Source: DASUCS01 sp036275935 (lineage in GTDB: Bacteria > Actinomycetota > Acidimicrobiia > Acidimicrobiales > JACDCH01). From it: a stretch of 35,681 nucleotides of DNA. Where the stretch lies: assembly GCA_036275935.1 (NCBI GenBank), contig DASUCS010000387.1:1-35681 (forward strand), written 5' to 3'. The position numbers and the translations under genes were made by a program. The notes beneath the pieces are model-generated. The model was not told where the DNA came from and made no database searches. It saw only the letters and a list, made by a program, of their open reading frames with translations. This document shows, piece by piece, positions 33,224 to 35,681 of the stretch. Each line of letters starts with the position of its first letter. Position 1 is the first letter of the stretch.

Positions 33224-33895
33224 GTGTCACCACGCCGCGCCGTCGGTACCGTCAACCGCTTGATCCAGTCGCTGGTCGACACCTTCGGCAACTACATCGA
33301 CCCGTGGGGCTACCTCGTCCTCTTTCTCTTGTGCGTCCTCGAGGCCAGCGCGTTCGTCGGACTGTTCGTCCCGGGCGAGTCCGCGCTGTTGATCGCTGGA
33401 GTGCTCGCCGAACGCGGGGACCTGTCACTGTCGGTAGCAGTCATCGTCGCCGTCAGTGGTGCGATCCTCGGTGATTCGCTCGGGTACGAGATCGGCCGAC
33501 ATTTCGGTGAGCGAATGCGGTCGTCATGGTTCGGACAGAAGGTGGGGGACCAACGGTGGGCGAACGCGCACGACTTCGTGCGCCGCAACGGAGGCCGCTC
33601 GATCTTCTTCGGGCGATTCGTCGGTCTCTTTCGCGCGCTCGTCCCGGCGATCGCCGGCGACGCCCGCATGCCTTACAGGCGATTTCTGCTCTCGAACGTC
33701 CTCGGCGCGCTCGTCGCGACGCCAGCGGTGATCATGGCGGGCTACCTCGCGGGCTCCTCGTATCACGTCGTCGAGCGACGGCTGGGTCAGGCCACTTACG
33801 TAGTGCTCGGGCTGACGGCCGCGTTCTTCGTCGTACGACATCTGCGAGCGAGGCGACGGGGGAGTGGACGACGCCGTGTGGGACGCGGCGCGTGA
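33224..33895 (+). CDS. DedA-family membrane protein
   Basis: A 223-residue DedA/VTT membrane protein. Family marks are all present: the F-x-PGE motif (VGLFVPGESALLIAG, about 45-60), GAILGDSLGYEIGRHFGER (about 85-105), FFGRFVGLFRALVPAIAGDARMPYRRFLLSN (about 128-160) with the conserved G-R-F-x3-R. Such proteins move undecaprenyl phosphate or other lipid carriers or maintain membrane potential; which one is unknown. This one keeps the classic motifs, unlike the divergent DedA-like protein at 7239-7991. GTG 33224 is the likely start, without a strong ribosome site. A small 6-bp hairpin lies about 100 bp after its stop (33999-34014). Confidence 0.93.
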   Translation: MSPRRAVGTVNRLIQSLVDTFGNYIDPWGYLVLFLLCVLEASAFVGLFVPGESALLIAGVLAERGDLSLSVAVIVAVSGAILGDSLGYEIGRHFGERMRSSWFGQKVGDQRWANAHDFVRRNGGRSIFFGRFVGLFRALVPAIAGDARMPYRRFLLSNVLGALVATPAVIMAGYLAGSSYHVVERRLGQATYVVLGLTAAFFVVRHLRARRRGSGRRRVGRGA

Positions 33896-34071
33896 ACAGT
33901 TCGACGATGCCACGCTCTCGGCGTCACCTCGAGGCGCCAGCGAAGTGGACTGCGGCCGCGCGCCGCGGAGGGCGCCTGTTGCGCAAGACTGCACCCGCGC
34001 CGTTCTCCAACGGCCTGGGGAAGTACCCGCGGCTGCACAGGTGTCAGTTCGCACGGTGGAGAGGAGATCCG

Positions 34072-34395
34072 GTGTCAGACCAAGGGATCGACCGTGCAGG
34101 CGACGTCCGGGCGATGCTCGCCGACGTCGAGGCGCTCTACCAAGACGTGCACGGACATCCCGAATCGTCCGTGCAGGAGGATCGCACCGCTGCGAGCGCC
34201 GCGCAGCACCTCGAAGCCACGGGGTTCGACGTGACGACAGACGATGGACACACCGGTGCCGTCGTGGTCCTCCGGAACGGCGATGGACCGCCGACGAACC
34301 ACAATCCCCGATTCGCGCCCGCGCTTCATCCCGCTCTCGAAACGGGCGTCCGACCCCTCGTTGCGGCCGCCACCGCATGGCTCGGCAACCTGTAG
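34072..34395 (+). pseudogene. M20 amidohydrolase remnant with the core deleted in frame
   Basis: A 107-codon frame with an excellent ribosome site (GGAGAGGAGA) before GTG 34072. Residues 1-73 match the start of M20-type N-acyl-amino-acid amidohydrolases (ALYQDVHGHPESSVQEDRTA, then the HLEATGFDVTTDDGHTGAVVVLRNGDGP region). From about residue 76 it jumps to the family's C-terminus (HNPRFAPALHPALETGVRPLVAAATAWLG). About 300 residues that hold the metal ligands and catalytic glutamate are missing, with the junction near 34,290-34,300 and the frame kept. It cannot be an active amidohydrolase. Either a decayed gene or a kept short product. The TRIC-type gene begins seven bases after its stop. Confidence 0.75.
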
Positions 34396-34402
34396 GCGCG
34401 CG

Positions 34403-35032
34403 TTGGTCCTCCAGGGTTTCAATCCCACGCTCCTGCTGGTCCTCAACCTCGGAGGAACATTCGTGTTCGGGCTCAGCGGCGGACTGGCCGCCGTCCGGGC
34501 CCGGCTCGATGTTTTCGGCGTGGCCGTCCTGGCGGTCGTCGTCGGCATCGCCGGCGGCATCACCCGCGACGTTCTGATCGGAATCCCACCTCAGACATTT
34601 CGCGACTGGCGCTATCTCGCCGTCGCAGTCGCGGCTGGGGTCCTCACGTTCGTCGCCCCCGCCAGACTCAGTCGACTGGAACGGCCGGTCCTGATTCTCG
34701 ACGCGGCCGGTCTCGCGTTGTTTTGCGTGACCGGTGCGAGCACCGCGCTCGATCACGGAGTCGGAGCGTTCGAGGCAGTGATCCTCGGCGCGATCACGGG
34801 AGTGGGCGGCGGTGTTCTCCGAGACGTCCTCGTGCGTGAGATCCCGGTGGTTCTTCGCACTGGGCTCTACGCGATTCCGGCGTTGATCGGTGCAACCGTG
34901 GTCGTACTCGCGTCCGAGGCGGATCAACACAACCTCGCATTCCCGATCTTGGGCGCTCTGGTCTGTTTCGCCATTCGTGTTGCGGGGATCCACTTCGACC
35001 TGAACGTCCCGACGGCAAAGCCAGACCACTAG
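34403..35032 (+). CDS. TRIC/UPF0126-family membrane channel protein
   Basis: A 209-residue membrane protein with the two-repeat pattern of the trimeric intracellular cation (TRIC) family, UPF0126 in bacteria. Each repeat has three helices and the GGGxxRD signature: GIAGGITRDVLIGIPP (first) and GVGGGVLRDVLVREIP (second). Seven membrane segments fit. Homologues form K+-permeable trimers. The start is TTG 34403, the first start that gives the normal N-terminus (GFNPTLLLVLNLGGTFVFGLSGG); the frame is open further upstream over the amidohydrolase remnant. The ribosome site is weak, so coupling to the remnant's translation is likely. On the same strand as the intradiol dioxygenase. Confidence 0.9.
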   Translation: MVLQGFNPTLLLVLNLGGTFVFGLSGGLAAVRARLDVFGVAVLAVVVGIAGGITRDVLIGIPPQTFRDWRYLAVAVAAGVLTFVAPARLSRLERPVLILDAAGLALFCVTGASTALDHGVGAFEAVILGAITGVGGGVLRDVLVREIPVVLRTGLYAIPALIGATVVVLASEADQHNLAFPILGALVCFAIRVAGIHFDLNVPTAKPDH

Positions 35033-35095
35033 GAGACGACTCTTCGAACTCGAGCCGCTCGACAGCGAGCTCCGTACAAGAGCGAGACTGGCCAC

Positions 35096-35681
35096 ATGCC
35101 ACCGGTGAGCGCGGACTTGGCCTCGATGTTGTCTGGTTGCACGGTCTGCCGACTTTGGGCCGAACAGGATGAGGGCCCGTACCACCGCGACGCCCAGCCT
35201 CTGCGTCGCGACGTTGTCGAAGACCGAGTCGGTGTCCCTCTGCAGCTCGGCATCCGACTCGCACGCGACGGCAGCGCGCCGCCGCCGGCAACAGTCGAGA
35301 TATGGCAGTGCGACGCACTGGGCCGCTATTCGGGCTTTCCGCCACCCGCAGCTTCCGACGTCGTGACTGCCGAGACCGCGTCGCGCGCCGAGTACCTCCG
35401 AGGTCAGACGTTCCTACGCGGCCGGCAACCAACGGACGCTGCCGGGATGGTCGAGTTCCGCACGATCTACCCCGGCTGGTATCCGGGCCGCACAGTGCAC
35501 ATCCACCTCATGGTCCACACCGACGACGGCGTCCTGATCAGCCAGCTGTACTTCCCCGACGAGGTCAGCGACGAGGTACTCGCGAGGGAGCCATACGCGC
35601 AGCGGTCCGGCCGCGACACGACCAATGACACCGACGAGATCTTTCCAACCGGTGGTGACGCGGCTGTCGTCGACATCACCC
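35096..35681 (+). CDS. Intradiol ring-cleavage dioxygenase-like protein, C-terminus outside the window
   Basis: The frame is open from ATG 35096 to the right edge. It begins MPPVSADLASMLSGCTVC, then QDEGPYHRDAQPLRRDVVEDRVGVPLQLGIRLARDG, VEIWQCDALGRYSGF and TIYPGWYPGRTVHIHLMVHTDDGVLISQLYFPDEV. This is the intradiol dioxygenase fold that binds non-heme Fe3+ through two tyrosines and two histidines; the GRYSG and IYPGWYPGR tyrosines and the HIH pair are visible. Known members cleave catechols or protocatechuate, and shorter relatives with this spacing are common in actinobacteria with unknown substrate. No other aromatic-pathway gene is in the window. The weak ribosome site leaves the start uncertain; the stop is not reached. 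Confidence 0.85.
   Translation, partial: MPPVSADLASMLSGCTVCRLWAEQDEGPYHRDAQPLRRDVVEDRVGVPLQLGIRLARDGSAPPPATVEIWQCDALGRYSGFPPPAASDVVTAETASRAEYLRGQTFLRGRQPTDAAGMVEFRTIYPGWYPGRTVHIHLMVHTDDGVLISQLYFPDEVSDEVLAREPYAQRSGRDTTNDTDEIFPTGGDAAVVDIT

Noticed and set aside
21887..34395. Prophage or genomic island because of the phage-like domain and pseudogene
   Set aside because: No integrase, tRNA, direct repeats or phage structural genes; composition does not change except at promoters.
33524..35185. A 553-codon reverse frame across DedA, the M20 remnant and TRIC
   Set aside because: Composition typical of a shadow (Arg/Glu/Asp/Ser-rich), no domains; three forward genes explain the region.

Overview
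The window is a high-GC chromosomal segment with frequent GTG and TTG starts, many 4-nt stop/start overlaps and mostly unidirectional gene blocks. The order rpsO, pnp, M16 peptidase, dapB, together with DHA2-type exporters, PAS-LuxR regulators and universal-stress proteins, points to an actinobacterium. An acidimicrobial (Ilumatobacter-like) origin is my impression only; no rRNA or other phylogenetic marker beyond rpsO and pnp is present. No rRNA, tRNA, insertion sequence, integrase or CRISPR array was seen.

Region 1 (1-9,651) is housekeeping: a lipoprotein cut by the left edge, ribosomal protein S15, polynucleotide phosphorylase with an Arg/Gly-rich tail and a long leader hairpin, a translationally coupled M16 zinc peptidase, a single-span Thr/Pro-rich protein, dapB (lysine and diaminopimelate synthesis), an SDR oxidoreductase overlapping a DedA-like membrane protein, and a divergent fatty-acyl-CoA synthetase. 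A perfect 22-bp inverted repeat ends both dapB and the SDR gene.

Region 2 (9,700-18,751) is regulatory and export. A PAS-GGDEF-EAL protein with a degenerate GGDEF motif faces a GAF-LuxR regulator, which is followed by a PAS-LuxR regulator coupled to a zinc-free medium-chain reductase. Next comes a MFS-TetR-MFS operon joined by ATGA overlaps; three 16-bp-spaced copies of a TTTCGAAA-type element lie on its likely leaderless start.

Region 3 (18,900-35,681) is an accessory metal, redox and stress region. It holds a b561-like membrane protein, a VIT-type metal transporter, a CaCA cation exchanger, a small protein like a domain of phage capsid proteases, a Usp-Usp-CsbD-zinc-ribbon fusion, a small coiled protein, an acyl desaturase, a methyltransferase, a receiver-like protein, a VC0807-like membrane protein, superoxide dismutase, a tandem Usp protein, an orphan NuoF-like flavoprotein, a SufR-like regulator coupled to an ACP-like protein without the phosphopantetheine serine, a DedA protein, an M20 amidohydrolase reduced by an internal deletion, a TRIC/UPF0126 channel and an intradiol dioxygenase cut by the right edge.

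The most interesting signal is a near-palindromic 24-nt element of the form TAG(T/C)TCTA-N8-TAGA(A/G)(G/A)TA. It occurs on the promoter of the SufR-like/ACP-like pair (32,970-32,993) and again upstream of the superoxide dismutase gene (28,622-28,645). This suggests that the cysteine-bearing regulator controls itself and sodA, a small redox regulon with an unusual ACP-like partner.
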